Of a stretch of 64,000 nucleotides of DNA, positions 33,500 through 44,153 are shown piece after piece. Source of the stretch: Limnanthes douglasii subsp. nivea. Its lineage: Eukaryota > Streptophyta > Magnoliopsida > Brassicales > Limnanthaceae. Each line of letters opens with the position of its first letter. The stretch's first letter is position 1. Both the position numbers and the translations under genes were made by a program. The stretch lies in the NCBI GenBank assembly GCA_036936605.1, contig JAUPFV010000043.1:186001-250000 (forward strand), written 5' to 3'. A model generated the notes under the pieces. That model made no database searches and was not told the DNA's origin. It saw only the letters and a list, made by a program, of their open reading frames with translations.

Positions 33500-34090
33500 T
33501 TATGGGGACACAGTGGCATGGATATCAAACTACTATCGGAAGAGACACATTGTTAGTCTGGAGATATAGGTGGAAGCAGGTGCTTCATCACACCTGTACA
33601 GAATTCTATCCCCGATTCTTTGCTTCGAAGATTATGACATGAGAAACGTAGCTGGTCCGCATGAAGATGTATTGGTAATCAGAGCAGAGATAGCGGGAAA
33701 CGAGATAAGAATTTTTTTGATTGATACTCGGAGTTCAGCTAACATAATGTTTCTTTCAACTTATAGCCAGATGAAAGTCCCACCAACAATCTTGTGATCT
33801 GACCGGACGATAGTGGGATTTACTGGAGCAATTGTTGATGTAGTCGGAGAGTTTGAAGAAAGGGTAGAGTTGAGTGGAGGGCCATTTAAGAAGATAGAAA
33901 CAATACTGTTTGTAGTGGTGGATGCTCCCACATCATATAACACTATCTTCATAAGGTCTTGGTTGTCTAAGATGCACGTTGTGTCTTCTACTGTTCATCA
34001 GTGTTTGAATTATGTGTGGTAGGAAGAAACGTGGGAACGGTAAGAAGTAGCCAAAAGATGGTGAGAGAATTCTACTGAGCTGCGTTGGCC
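33500..34090 (+). pseudogene. Element B aspartic protease
   Basis: 33,570-33,797 contains AGPHEDVLVIRAEIAGNEIR followed by FLIDTRSSANIMFLSTYSQ. 33,813-34,022 continues with VDVVGEFEERVELSGGPFKK and WLSKMHVVSSTVHQCLNYV. The catalytic triplet is D-T-R, not the D-T/S-G seen in E1 and A, so the enzyme should be inactive. The inverted copy B' has the same D-T-R. Confidence 0.82.
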
Positions 34091-34149
34091 GCCAAATAGT
34101 TAAAGGGGGTCGAGTCTAAAAAAGAATAACAATCAGTTGGGCCCCCTGC

Positions 34150-34760
34150 GGATTCCGATCGTGTTGATGATCTGATGGAGGCCCCCGGGTTCATGGTCCC
34201 TAATGATTGTTTTGAGGATCATGTCTTTTGTCCTGGTAAAAGTCTTAAGATTGGTACAAGGTTATCCCAGAAGGTAAAAGAAAGCTTACTCAAATTTATT
34301 TCTACGAAATTACACTTATTTGCTTGGTGTACAGAAGATGTTACATGGGTTCCAGCAGATGTCATCTACTACAGGCTAGCAATACAGAACAATGCTACAG
34401 GCTAGCAATATGGAACAACGTTTGTCCAATCATACAGAAGGGAAGATCTTTTTCTCAATAAAACATTAAAACGATAATGGCACAGGTGGATCTTTTAACA
34501 AAAATGGGCTACATACGCGAGTCACGATATCCTTTTTTGCCACATACGCAAGTGGTGAATAAGTGTGAACTTTACCGATTTGAACAGAGCTTGTCCCAAA
34601 TATCCTTTCCCTGTTCCTAGAATAGATCATTTGGTTGACTCAAAGTCTGGAAATCGTTTGTTATCCTTTATGGATGCCTATCATGGGTATATCAAATCCA
34701 GATGGACCCAAGGGACCAAGAGAGCACAACTTTTATTACTGGAAGAGGTCTGCACTGTTA
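34150..34760 (+). pseudogene. Element B reverse transcriptase, 5' part only
   Basis: Readable sections are CFEDHVFCPGKSLKIGTRLS, LHLFAWCTEDVTWVPADVI, MNFTDLNRACPKYPFPVPRI and LLSFMDAYHGYIKS. The homology stops in the fingers/palm near 34,755, before the catalytic YVDD/YIDD box, and passes directly into the 3' spacer of the element. The young inverted repeat begins inside this gene at 34,659. Confidence 0.82.
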
Positions 34761-34883
34761 GCCGACTTATGTAAGTATAGGTGGAATACTCTTTCCTTCC
34801 CTGGTGGTGCATGAATTTTTTAATGAGGTGTCCTAATAGCCGACTTATATATAAAATCCCGTTGCCTTCTTAAAATGATCTGT

Positions 34884-35133
34884 AGAATGTTCATCTTTTT
34901 TAACTCAAAAGGCACTCCAAAGAAGTTTGGATAAGCAAGTTCATCTTTCGGAACTCAAAACATATTCCAAAGAAGTTTGGACAAGAAAGTTCATCTTTAT
35001 GAACTCAAAATACTTTCCAAATAAGTTTGGACAAGAAATTTCATCTTTCTGAACTCAAAACACTTTCCAAAGAAGTTTGGACAAGAAAGTTCATCTTTCT
35101 GAACTCAAAACACATTCCAAACAAGTTTGGAAA
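34884..35133. repeat. 50-bp minisatellite, right-arm copy
   Basis: Inverted counterpart of 21,401-21,650, again five units with an exact 50-bp period, containing CCAAAGAAGTTTGG dyads. Confidence 0.95.
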
Positions 35134-35419
35134 ATAATTCATATTTTTTGAATCATAAGATAATAAATATCAATTATTAACATAAAATATTGTTACATGA
35201 AGAATTTCTTAGGTAAGAAACAAATTGAGTCAGATAGGAATTTTGAAAAGTTTTCATGTTATGAAACCTTTTTCCCGATAAAAATTATTTTAGGTTAAAC
35301 ATTTTAACATAAGGAATTTTTCAATAAGGAATAAAATTTTAAAGCACAACATCATAAATCATAACATCAAGAGGTTAATTTTACATAACTAAACTTCAAG
35401 AGGTTATGAATATAAGTAA

Positions 35420-38400
35420 TCAACAAAACAAGGGTAAAAATATTAAAACTTTTCTAGTCGGATGCAAAGTTTTCCTTACTGCCTTCCGGGAACAAGATTT
35501 CGAGGATGAACTTTCTGAGTCATTGCTGGTCTCCAAATCTTCCATGGAAATGCCCGCAGGATGATGTCTTTCAATAACGTGCAACCAAAGACTGCCTAGC
35601 TTCAGGTCCAAAACTTCTCATGCATCTCTAGCACCATAGTGGACCTCATGTTAGCATCTCTTTCTTCGAGGCAAGACACAATACCGGACGCGTATGCATC
35701 GAGACGTTTCTTCTGCTTAGTTTCAAATTACTTCTTCAGGGATTCATTCTCCTTCGACAACTTCTCAATATCTACAACAACAGTTTCAAAGTATGCCTTA
35801 GTCTTCGCACAAGACTCGGTAAGGCCATCAACCAGAGTGTCCCATTCGGTATCTCTAGCAATAAACCATTACCGTTCATCGTCGAACTTTCTCCCTTCTT
35901 TAGAAAGTGCAGTCTCCAAGGAAGTAATTTTGGTTAAACGATCAGCATACGTCTTATTTTTCTTGGAAAGTTCATCTTCAACCTTTTTCAATTGGGACGA
36001 TACCTCTGTTTTTTGGCAAGCTCATCTTTCAAATATTTTACCTTTTGCTTCAACTCAGTCACCTCGGAGGTCAACGTCTTTACTTTAGATCTTCTTTGAA
36101 GGACTTCATTCTTGTAATGATCCTTGCGGTTGGATTTCCTCAAAGTTTTCTTCTTGACCCTTGGGTTGTTTTTTCTAAAGGGAAAATTTCCCCCGGAGTC
36201 CGAGTGGACTATGACAACTTTCTTTATTAGGGGCAAGCCCGAACAGGTTGTATTGTCGCTTTCTCCTTCACTATCTACCACTTTATTTTGCTTTTCGTCG
36301 GCCGTAAGGCTTTGGGTTGTTTTTTCTAACGCGAAAATTCCCCTCGGAGTCCGAGTCGACTATGACAACTTTCTTTATTGGGGGCAAGCCCGGACAGGTT
36401 GTATTGTCACTTTCTCCTTCACTATCAACCACTTTCTTTTGCTTTTCGTCAGAAGTAAGGCTTCTCGGTCTCATAGCCCCAGCTCCCCCAGTTGGTCTTA
36501 CTTCAACAGAATTATCATTATCAACATCTATCATTTATTCTTCCTAGGCGTGGGTCGGAGGACTTATCTGGGGCCCACAGGGTGTTCTTCTGAACTTCCG
36601 ATGTCATCTCTTCTTGAGTCTCATCCTGGTGATCTCCTTGGGCTCTAACTCCTTGTTCCTCGGGAGTATCACTCTCCGATTCTGCATACTTTTTGGTTCC
36701 CTCACCATATTCCTTGGTATTTTTGGCATCTTGGTGACTTGGAGCCCGAGCTCAGGTAGGAAGATAAACCGCATTGTCCAAATATTCTAGGATTTTGAGG
36801 ATATCGTCATTTGGGGGAGGCACCATGAGTTTGGACATGGATTTATTTTCTCTAAGGTCATACCTCCATAAGTTACTTTTCACAAAATTCATTGGCAGAA
36901 AAATTTGGTGAAATTTATGATCCTAATGTTCACCTGCTCAGATGCTCAGCTTCATAAAGATGTTTTTGGCATCTTTGGTGTAACTTTTAAAGGGCTTGGC
37001 AATGTCCTTCATAGTTGTTTGAAAGAAATATATTAAGATTATCCAAATTTAACTAATAAAACAGGAGACTATGTGAGAATATGTACCCTGCCCGGACCAC
37101 TTCAAAGTTAACCAATGAGGAAGGTCGTCAGAGCTTTCAAAGCCAGTTTCTCATAGCCTAAAGATAATTACGAATTGTTGTTTCCACTTTTTATCAGCTT
37201 CTAATAAATATTTGATCACCTTGAACTTCCTTGCAAAACCAAGAGAGTAAAAATGGTACTGAGAGTTCTTAGCCACATCTGAAATGGAGATAAACTGCTT
37301 TATAGAAAAGGCTATCTCAGAAAATCTGGAGGCCATGATACATGCCATGAGTGGGTACTACATGTTAGCGCCGGCTTGGGGAGGGACACAGTCCGATGAG
37401 ATTCAAGTATTCTACTAGATTAGGATCAAAGGGTAGACGAAAGCCCCAGTTCATAAGCTCGGTATAGAGGATCAACTCATGATTGTGAACAAACAGCAGA
37501 GTCTCTCTGACAATGGGTAACCAAATTGTAATGTTCCCAGGTATCCCCCATCGGTCTATCAGCTATACCTCCTTGGTCGGATGAAAGTATTTGTATTTCA
37601 CTCTATAAATGGAAATAAGATGCTTTTAATCAATATCACAAAGGTTATCACCTAAAATATCTTCTATGTTCGAGGGAAAATCTATAGTGTGTTTGCATTT
37701 ATTTTTCTCTTTCTTCACCAAGGAAGCGTTTCCACTCCGAGGGGGTGGATAAGTAGTAATTTATGGGGGAGGAGAAGAGGCACCTTGGCTTGGCGTAGAT
37801 GGTATGGGGGGAGGAAGAGCAGCAGGTACGACTCGTAAGGGTTGTGCCTCAACCACTACCACATCAGGTTGTTCCTGATCACTATCTGGCTCATCAAGTA
37901 AAAATCTCTCTTGGATTTCAGGGATGGACTTCAAAACCTGTTCTAAACGAACACCCCTTGTCAAAGACTTCTTGAGAATCACTTCTAGAGTTGTTTTTGG
38001 GGACCCCTGCAAAGTCACTTGAGGGGTCGCAGCAGAAGAGAAGATTTTTCCCCCGAATAGACTTTGCAGGTGGATTGGGGGAACTTTTCCTTTTAGTGTG
38101 TTCCCCTGTATTTTATTTAATAGGTTTTCCCTTGTCATCACCCATGGTTAAGAAATGAGAAGAATTGGAAGTTGATTCAGACAAAAAAGGATCAACTTTG
38201 TTAGCCCAAAAACAAGCTTGACCGGAAGGCTGAGAAATAGGGTAAGAATGTTCTCGGATAGGGGACCAGTTGTCACGAAAGGTCGATTCCCAGATGTCTG
38301 TAGGTGTGGGGTGACCTCTACCACCGGAAGCTCCACAAGCAGCGGTTGGTTTGAGATATTGAACCACCTCCAAAGCTTATACCGTCCAAGATTGATAAAC

Positions 38401-38504
38401 TCTTCAGGCATGAAAGAGCAAGGAAGGAATTTGAGATTGAAATTTTCTCTCTCTAGAACAAACACTCTTGGCTTAAGGTTGAACAAAAATCTAAAAGTGT
38501 AAAC
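35420..38504 (-). pseudogene. Extra antisense ORF of element B (right-arm copy)
   Basis: Inverted counterpart of 18,030-21,114. Parts on the minus strand: N-terminus 38,113-38,486, proline-rich section 37,761-38,141, PF04195-like core about 37,150-37,575, duplicated acidic module 36,161-36,462, coiled coil 35,990-36,100, and a tail to 35,420. Differences from the left copy include a stop in the proline-rich segment near 37,760, so that frame is 126 instead of 171 codons. The TATA box is intact (38,528-38,537), but the G-box reads CATGTG. Confidence 0.78.
36161..36462 (-). repeat. 151-bp direct duplication, right-arm copy
   Basis: Inverted counterpart of 20,072-20,373, two near-identical units in the antisense ORF. 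Confidence 0.9.
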
Positions 38505-38980
38505 TGATAACTAGAGGGGGAAATCAGTATTTATAGTCAAAGTTATGAATACCACAAGGCTGAAGACAAACAATCAGAAGACAAACAATAAAAAACTTTC
38601 TGACACGTTTTGCCTTGTCGTAAACTACTTCAAACAGCGCGGTGGCAGGTCATGCAAGGGACGCGACACATGGCTAGAGGTGGCTTCATCATCTAAAATA
38701 TCTCTGACACAATAACGGCTAGGTAGAGACATGCAACATAAAAAAAATGATGAGTTGGGTGAGGTCATCGTGACCAAACGTGAGGTCATGATTCTTAACA
38801 ATTTTGGAATCACGTGAATCAAAGGGTAGCACCTAAACAATTTATTCATAAGAAACAACCAACAAAGCCATCCGATCCGGGACTGGCTATAGAAAATGTT
38901 CGAGTGTCATAAAATTCGAGGAAGTTTGAAGAATAAATGTAGTCCTCACTCAGATATCTTCATGGGGACTTGGGGGCTAC

Positions 38981-39401
38981 TCATAAGGTAACGAAAGTAC
39001 AAGTAATTTTAGGGTTAATTATGTAATGTATAATGACTAAATGTGTATATTTGGTGATTAAGGACCAAACTAAAGCAAACATAAGAAATAGAGGGGTTGG
39101 CTCATATGCCCCAAGAACTTGTCTGTAAATTGTATAGGAGTGGGGGTGAAAAATCCACTTTCACGGTGGTAATTATTAATTTTACTATCCACCTCATATA
39201 CTATATAAAGGACATTCACTTTTTGGGAAAATGGCCAATAATTAGTCAATTATTTCTACATTTATTCATTTTGTTTCTTTCTCCCTCTACAAAATATTAA
39301 TCTTATAATTAGTGTTACCTTATACAAACATTTCTTAGGCAAACACATCCCTACTAACATTTCCACTTCCGAACTCACCTAAGAATATTCCGAATTCATC
39401 A
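38981..39401 (+). repeat. Element B 3' LTR (421 bp)
   Basis: Starts TCATAAGG (the canonical TG mutated to TC) and ends TTCATCA at 39,401, followed by the target duplication GATGG. It differs visibly from the 5' LTR at 31,061, so the insertion is not recent. Confidence 0.88.
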
Positions 39402-40557
39402 GATGGTAACTTGATAAATGGTTAATAATGATTCATAAATCCACACTCTTCAACATAATAATGAATCGATTCTTTTTAGAAACCTATAAATATCTTCAGA
39501 AGTCTCAACAACATAAGTCCATGCACCAACGTCAATGAGGTAATGATCTGGCACCTTATGTTCTAGCAGTTATATATCAATAGTCTCGGTAGATTTTTAT
39601 CATTGACCTCCAATAAATATCTTTACACCTAAGTCTTGGTTGAGCTCCTACCACTTACAAATGACAATTACATCATTTAAGTCTTGGTTAAGTTGTAATA
39701 GTCACTTTTAGCATACACCTAACAAATATTCACCTATGATTATAATGAATTTGGTATTTATTACCTCGATATTTAAGATAATCTTTAGATGTATCCAGTC
39801 TAACTACTTTCCAGACTTACACAAGTCTCATACAGTTCGTGAACTTTAAAACTAGTAATAACTTGGTAAGAGCCTTAGAAGGACTTTTAACACTTACAAT
39901 ATTTTCCATATTCAATTTCTCAGTCTCAACCATATCTTAGATAGAAGTGAAGTTTGATATATACATTCTTATTTCTCTCAAACGGCTTTTTATTCCTCAT
40001 TAAATGAAAAGCTCTGGTATTATCATATAACATAGTCACTTCTGGTTATATACCAATGATCCCACTATATAATATTTTCAGCCACATGACTTTCGTCGTT
40101 ACTTCTGTAGAAGAAATGTATTTTCCTTCCGTAGACATAAAGTAAACGACCTTTTTGAATACATGATTTACATTTAACCATTCCCGAAGAATAATAAAGA
40201 GATAAGTCGAAGTTGACTTCCTTGTGTCAATACAACCTACATAATCAGAGTCAACATACCCCTTTAACACTCATCAACCTCGTATTTCTAATTATAACAC
40301 AACCCAACTTTTACCGAACCCTTCAAGTATCTCATGAGCCTTGTGAGAGATTTCCAGTGAGACTTCCCCAAATTTGACATAAATCTTCTTAAAATACTAA
40401 TAGAGTACACAAGATCAAATCGTATACATAAAAAAAAAATTGCGTACATGATGATTACAATAATATTTACTTATGGTATCTCTTACATGAACTTCTTATC
40501 TTATATTTTGGTTGGTGCTTGAGTGGTACAAAGTTTGAAATGGGAACCAATGAGCAT

Positions 40558-40964
40558 TGATGAGTCCGGATTCTGTTACCTCTACAGACAGGGACAGTTC
40601 AGACAAAGACCACCTAACCGGACAGGGCAGGTCGAACACCTCATCCATTGGAGTGTTCGAACAAGAACTAAAGTACTTAAAAAACCTAAAAACTTCTTGA
40701 CTAAGCTTCCTGCTCTCCTACTAAGAGCTCATGGGTCCTTGAACTTGACCCGGGTCTATTAAACATGACCCGAATGCCCATAAGGCCCAGATGTAAGGGT
40801 ATAAATACCCAACCACCAACATTAAATGAGGGTAATGAAAATTAAATACAACCAGACTGCTTAATTCTCCCTCTACTCTCTACTCAAACATTAAATACTT
40901 GCAAACTTCCACAAACTCTAAACAAAATTACAAACTTACCCTCAGACGAGAATAAACCTCACCA
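40558..40964 (+). repeat. Solo LTR of family A, right-arm copy
   Basis: Starts TGATGAGTCC and ends CACCA, flanked by AGCAT at 40,553-40,557 and 40,965-40,969. It contains the plus-strand TATA box GGTATAAATACCC. Counterpart of 15,561-15,967. Confidence 0.92.
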
Positions 40965-41010
40965 AGCATTGCAACCTCTCAGGTACAAACATACTAAACT
41001 TTATGAGAAT

Positions 41011-41012
<2 letters not shown>

Positions 41013-41055
<43 letters not shown>
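41013..41055. repeat. (TA)n microsatellite, long allele
   Basis: About 43 bp of TA against about 17 bp in the left arm. Confidence 0.95.
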
Positions 41056-41057
<2 letters not shown>

Positions 41058-42814
41058 TTGTAGAGATAAGAATAGATTACCTCTGAATTTGTTCATTGAT
41101 TGGTCTACATTTCATGTGGTGTGTTCCAGATAAATCCTGGTGGTGTATTTGTGGTTAGAATATTAGTTTGGGTTGATTGAATACATTATTTTAATTAGCA
41201 TTGCGAGGGTCGCTTTGGCGAATCGAGTAAGCACCCTTCGGTGTTTCCAGTTAGGTGTTGGTTCGATAGTGAAGTAAGAGAGAGAAAGTAACACCACGTG
41301 AATAGTGACCAAAATGTGATGTCAAAATGAGGTGACATGGGCTATTTATATTAACCTTTTTAGGTATAGGTGGCTATATTAGCCTAAAATAACATAAAAA
41401 TATTTTTTGAGCCTTTTTCGTTACTTTAGTAAATAAAAATTAGTGTGATTGACTATCCAGCTCATAAATTTACGGAGTTACCCCTTATCCTTCCTCTTGA
41501 TCTTTTTATCAATAATCATGTAGCCTCTCACATATCATTCATTTCAAACTCTCCCTTTAATTTAGTTTTCACAAATTAAAGTATCATATTATCCTTTCAA
41601 GCTATTAGTATGGTATATACATACAACATTAGCATTATTTGTGACTCCATATATGTTTTCAATTTACTATGAACATAGTTTTCATATCATCTCCTCATAT
41701 ACTTGATGGGCCTTATAATATAATAGAATCTTTCATTCCATTGTCCCGATATCGTTTCAACAAATACGTATCTCTTTCATTCCATTCTTCAAACCGTAAG
41801 CTTAATTATGTAGATGGTTACCTTTAGATCTTCATGGAGAAAATAGATAGTAACATGCATTTGATCAAACTCAAGATCAAATCTCACAACAATTAACATA
41901 CAAAATATTATTGAGGTTTGTTTCACAACTGGTGAAAACCTTTTATTGAAATAAATATTCTTTTTTTTGTCAAAATACCTTAGCTACCAGCCTAGCTTTG
42001 TATCTGTATAATTAAACTCTGAGAATTACTTTAGTCCAAACCAGCTTCTGATTATTCAATTGCTTCACAAGAATCCACGTATCATTCTTCTCCAAAGAAC
42101 TCAATTGTTTCCTCATGGATTCACCTGTTTCTTCTTATCCGTATTTCAGTTCAAACATCTAAAGGTTCTTGAACATTATAAACTCGAACATTATTTAATT
42201 CATGAATTAGGAGAACTTCTTATGCTTGAATCATACCTGGTTGAAGTATGAAATCATTTTTTACTGAAGAATTCTTGGTTTCACTCTCTTGTTAAGACTC
42301 ATCATCATCTTAACATCTATTCTCGGTAATACTAGATTTGTTGCCCATCGTAACCAATTAAATCAACTCCTCATCTAATACTACATCTTGGCTAATTAAA
42401 TATTCTAATTCCATATTCAAGGATCCCGAACCTATACCCTTTTACTCATTTATGATAGACGAGGAATAAATACTTTAGAGATATCAGTTGAAGCGTATCA
42501 TGCTTCACGTGTAAGTACCATCACATCTAAACACTTTTAAATATTTTATCGCACGCTTATTTTCACAATATTTCTCTTCTAGATATTTAAACTTTAGTGT
42601 AGTAAATAAACTCTTGTTGATGATATATGTAGTTTATTTTACAACTTCTCCTTGAAACATTTGTCTTATTCTAGCTGTTGAAAGCATGCACTTTACATTT
42701 TCCGAACAAAGTTCGATCCATCCTCTCAACGTGCTCATTATGTTGCAAAGTTCCTTTGCAATTCTGTGTCTAGAAATATCAAATTTAAAAGATTAGCCAG
42801 TGAATGATTTATTC

Positions 42815-44153
42815 AAATCATGAAGATTATACTTTACCTCAAGTGATGAATTTGAAAAATGAGATTAGCTTTTTACAGATCTTGTGGCTTTTTTAGGGTT
42901 GAAGAGTATATATTTCTGAAGTTATGTATCTGTTATATCGTTTACTCAACTTTGTTCACGATGGATTACCATGATCTGCCTTTCTCTAATGAGTACTTCA
43001 AGTTGTTTGGACATAACCTTCAACTATATATGTCTTTCGAATGTTGGGCTTGTTAATAAAGGTATTTAGATATTTCGAGAGAACCTTTCTCGTAACTCTT
43101 ATGCGAGTAAGCATGTGACATGTGATAATATTATTATCTATAAGGTTTGTGTTCATGGGTTCAAATAATTCATATTATAAAAAATAAGAAACAAGAATAT
43201 TCGCTGGATGTCGGAGGTCGATAAAGTTAAAGTAACGAATTTGAGATATTTTTAAATTGTGAATATGTTGTTTTGTTATTTTATATTTTATGGCGTGATG
43301 CATTTTTTGTTATACAACATAATTGGTTACAAATATTAACAAATTTGTAGTGCTATAATAATCGTATAATAGATCTTATCTTGTTGATAAAAATAGACTT
43401 CTTTTAGAAAAAACTATTGCATCCAGTATTTATAATCAGCTGAGTTCTTTGTGTATAGACCGAGTCCAGTGGATTCAATAAGTAGCCCCATAACATAAAA
43501 GGCTTGAGTATTAGTTAAAGCGGTATTATTTTTTTAATAATCAAAACTCAGTATTTTACTAAGAAAACTTAAGGTTAAAACTGAGTTGTCTTTCAGTTCT
43601 ACCATAGATTATTTAATCTTGTTTCACGAGTAGCACATTCATCTATGAGCCATACTACTTTCTCTCTTATCATTGAACAACATTTATTATCTTATCTTTA
43701 CACTACCATCTTTTCTTCTTTCTTGATACATTTTTTCTAATATCCCTCTTAAACTATAATGGTGAGTTGAAAAACATTAGAAATGAGAGAGTTGTTTGGT
43801 GAGATAGTCTGTTGTGTGATCGTGGAAAGGAATTTATAAATTTTTTTTATAGAGTGTTGAAAAAATTAGTCACGAATGTAGTGTATATTTGAATAGATAT
43901 CCTTCATTTGAGCATGAAAAAACGGATTTGAGGAAAGATAGCTACCCCTAAATTTCACACCCATATGTCTAAGTTCGTATTGGTAGAAATTAAAGGTCAG
44001 CCAAAATCCAACGAAGCCATATGAGTTATGCAGACAGGTTTGCAAGAGCTTGATATTCAAATTATGTGATGGATTAAGCTATGATATTTTATTTCTTAAA
44101 GGACTGAGAGATATGAGTATCCTCAAAATACATATAATAACCACCGACAGACT
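42815..44153 (-). mobile_element. copia2 3' fragment (RNase H end plus LTR), third copy
   Basis: The minus strand gives YLSSNPFFHAQMKDIYSNIHYIRD (43,866-44,060), a purine tract and an LTR start TGTATCAAG at 43,730, then LTR-like sequence with a TATAAATACTGG box. It matches 29,610-30,800 (inverted) and 56,225-56,880 (direct). It joins copia1 at 42,814 and element B' at about 44,153, the latter through a short shared ACTT. Confidence 0.7.

Larger units (their letters stand above)
31061..39401 (+). mobile_element. Ty3/gypsy element B (Tat-like), both LTRs present, pol deleted
   Basis: 5' LTR (31,061-31,478), primer site (31,480-31,498), gag, protease, RT 5' part, then a deletion of the RT end through integrase, a minisatellite, an antisense ORF and the 3' LTR (38,981-39,401). 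The 3' flank begins GATGG. The 5' flank is AACGG here but GATGG in the inverted copy B', so the target duplication was GATGG. Its 3' part, from 34,659, is the right arm of the young inverted repeat. Confidence 0.85.
34659..42814. repeat. Right arm of the young 8.15 kb inverted repeat
   Basis: 8156 bp, the reverse complement of 13,735-21,875. At its inner edge (34,659) the sequence is continuous with the RT, protease, gag and 5' LTR of element B, unlike the left arm. At its outer edge (42,814) it joins a copia2 fragment, whereas the left arm continues into copia1 integrase. Each arm therefore keeps a different part of the ancestral locus. Confidence 0.93.
39402..42814 (-). mobile_element. copia1, right-arm copy (3' half)
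   Basis: Inverted counterpart of 13,735-17,131: 3' tail, RNase H (40,046-40,270 open frame), the unidentified insert with solo LTR, RT 5' part (about 41,440-42,210) and the end of integrase. The copia homology stops at 42,814 inside integrase. Confidence 0.85.

Noticed and set aside
13735..42814. Palindrome as a pure assembly artefact
   Set aside because: Arms differ at scattered bases and in TA length, and both have different, sensible continuations. A haplotype mis-join is still not excluded without reads.
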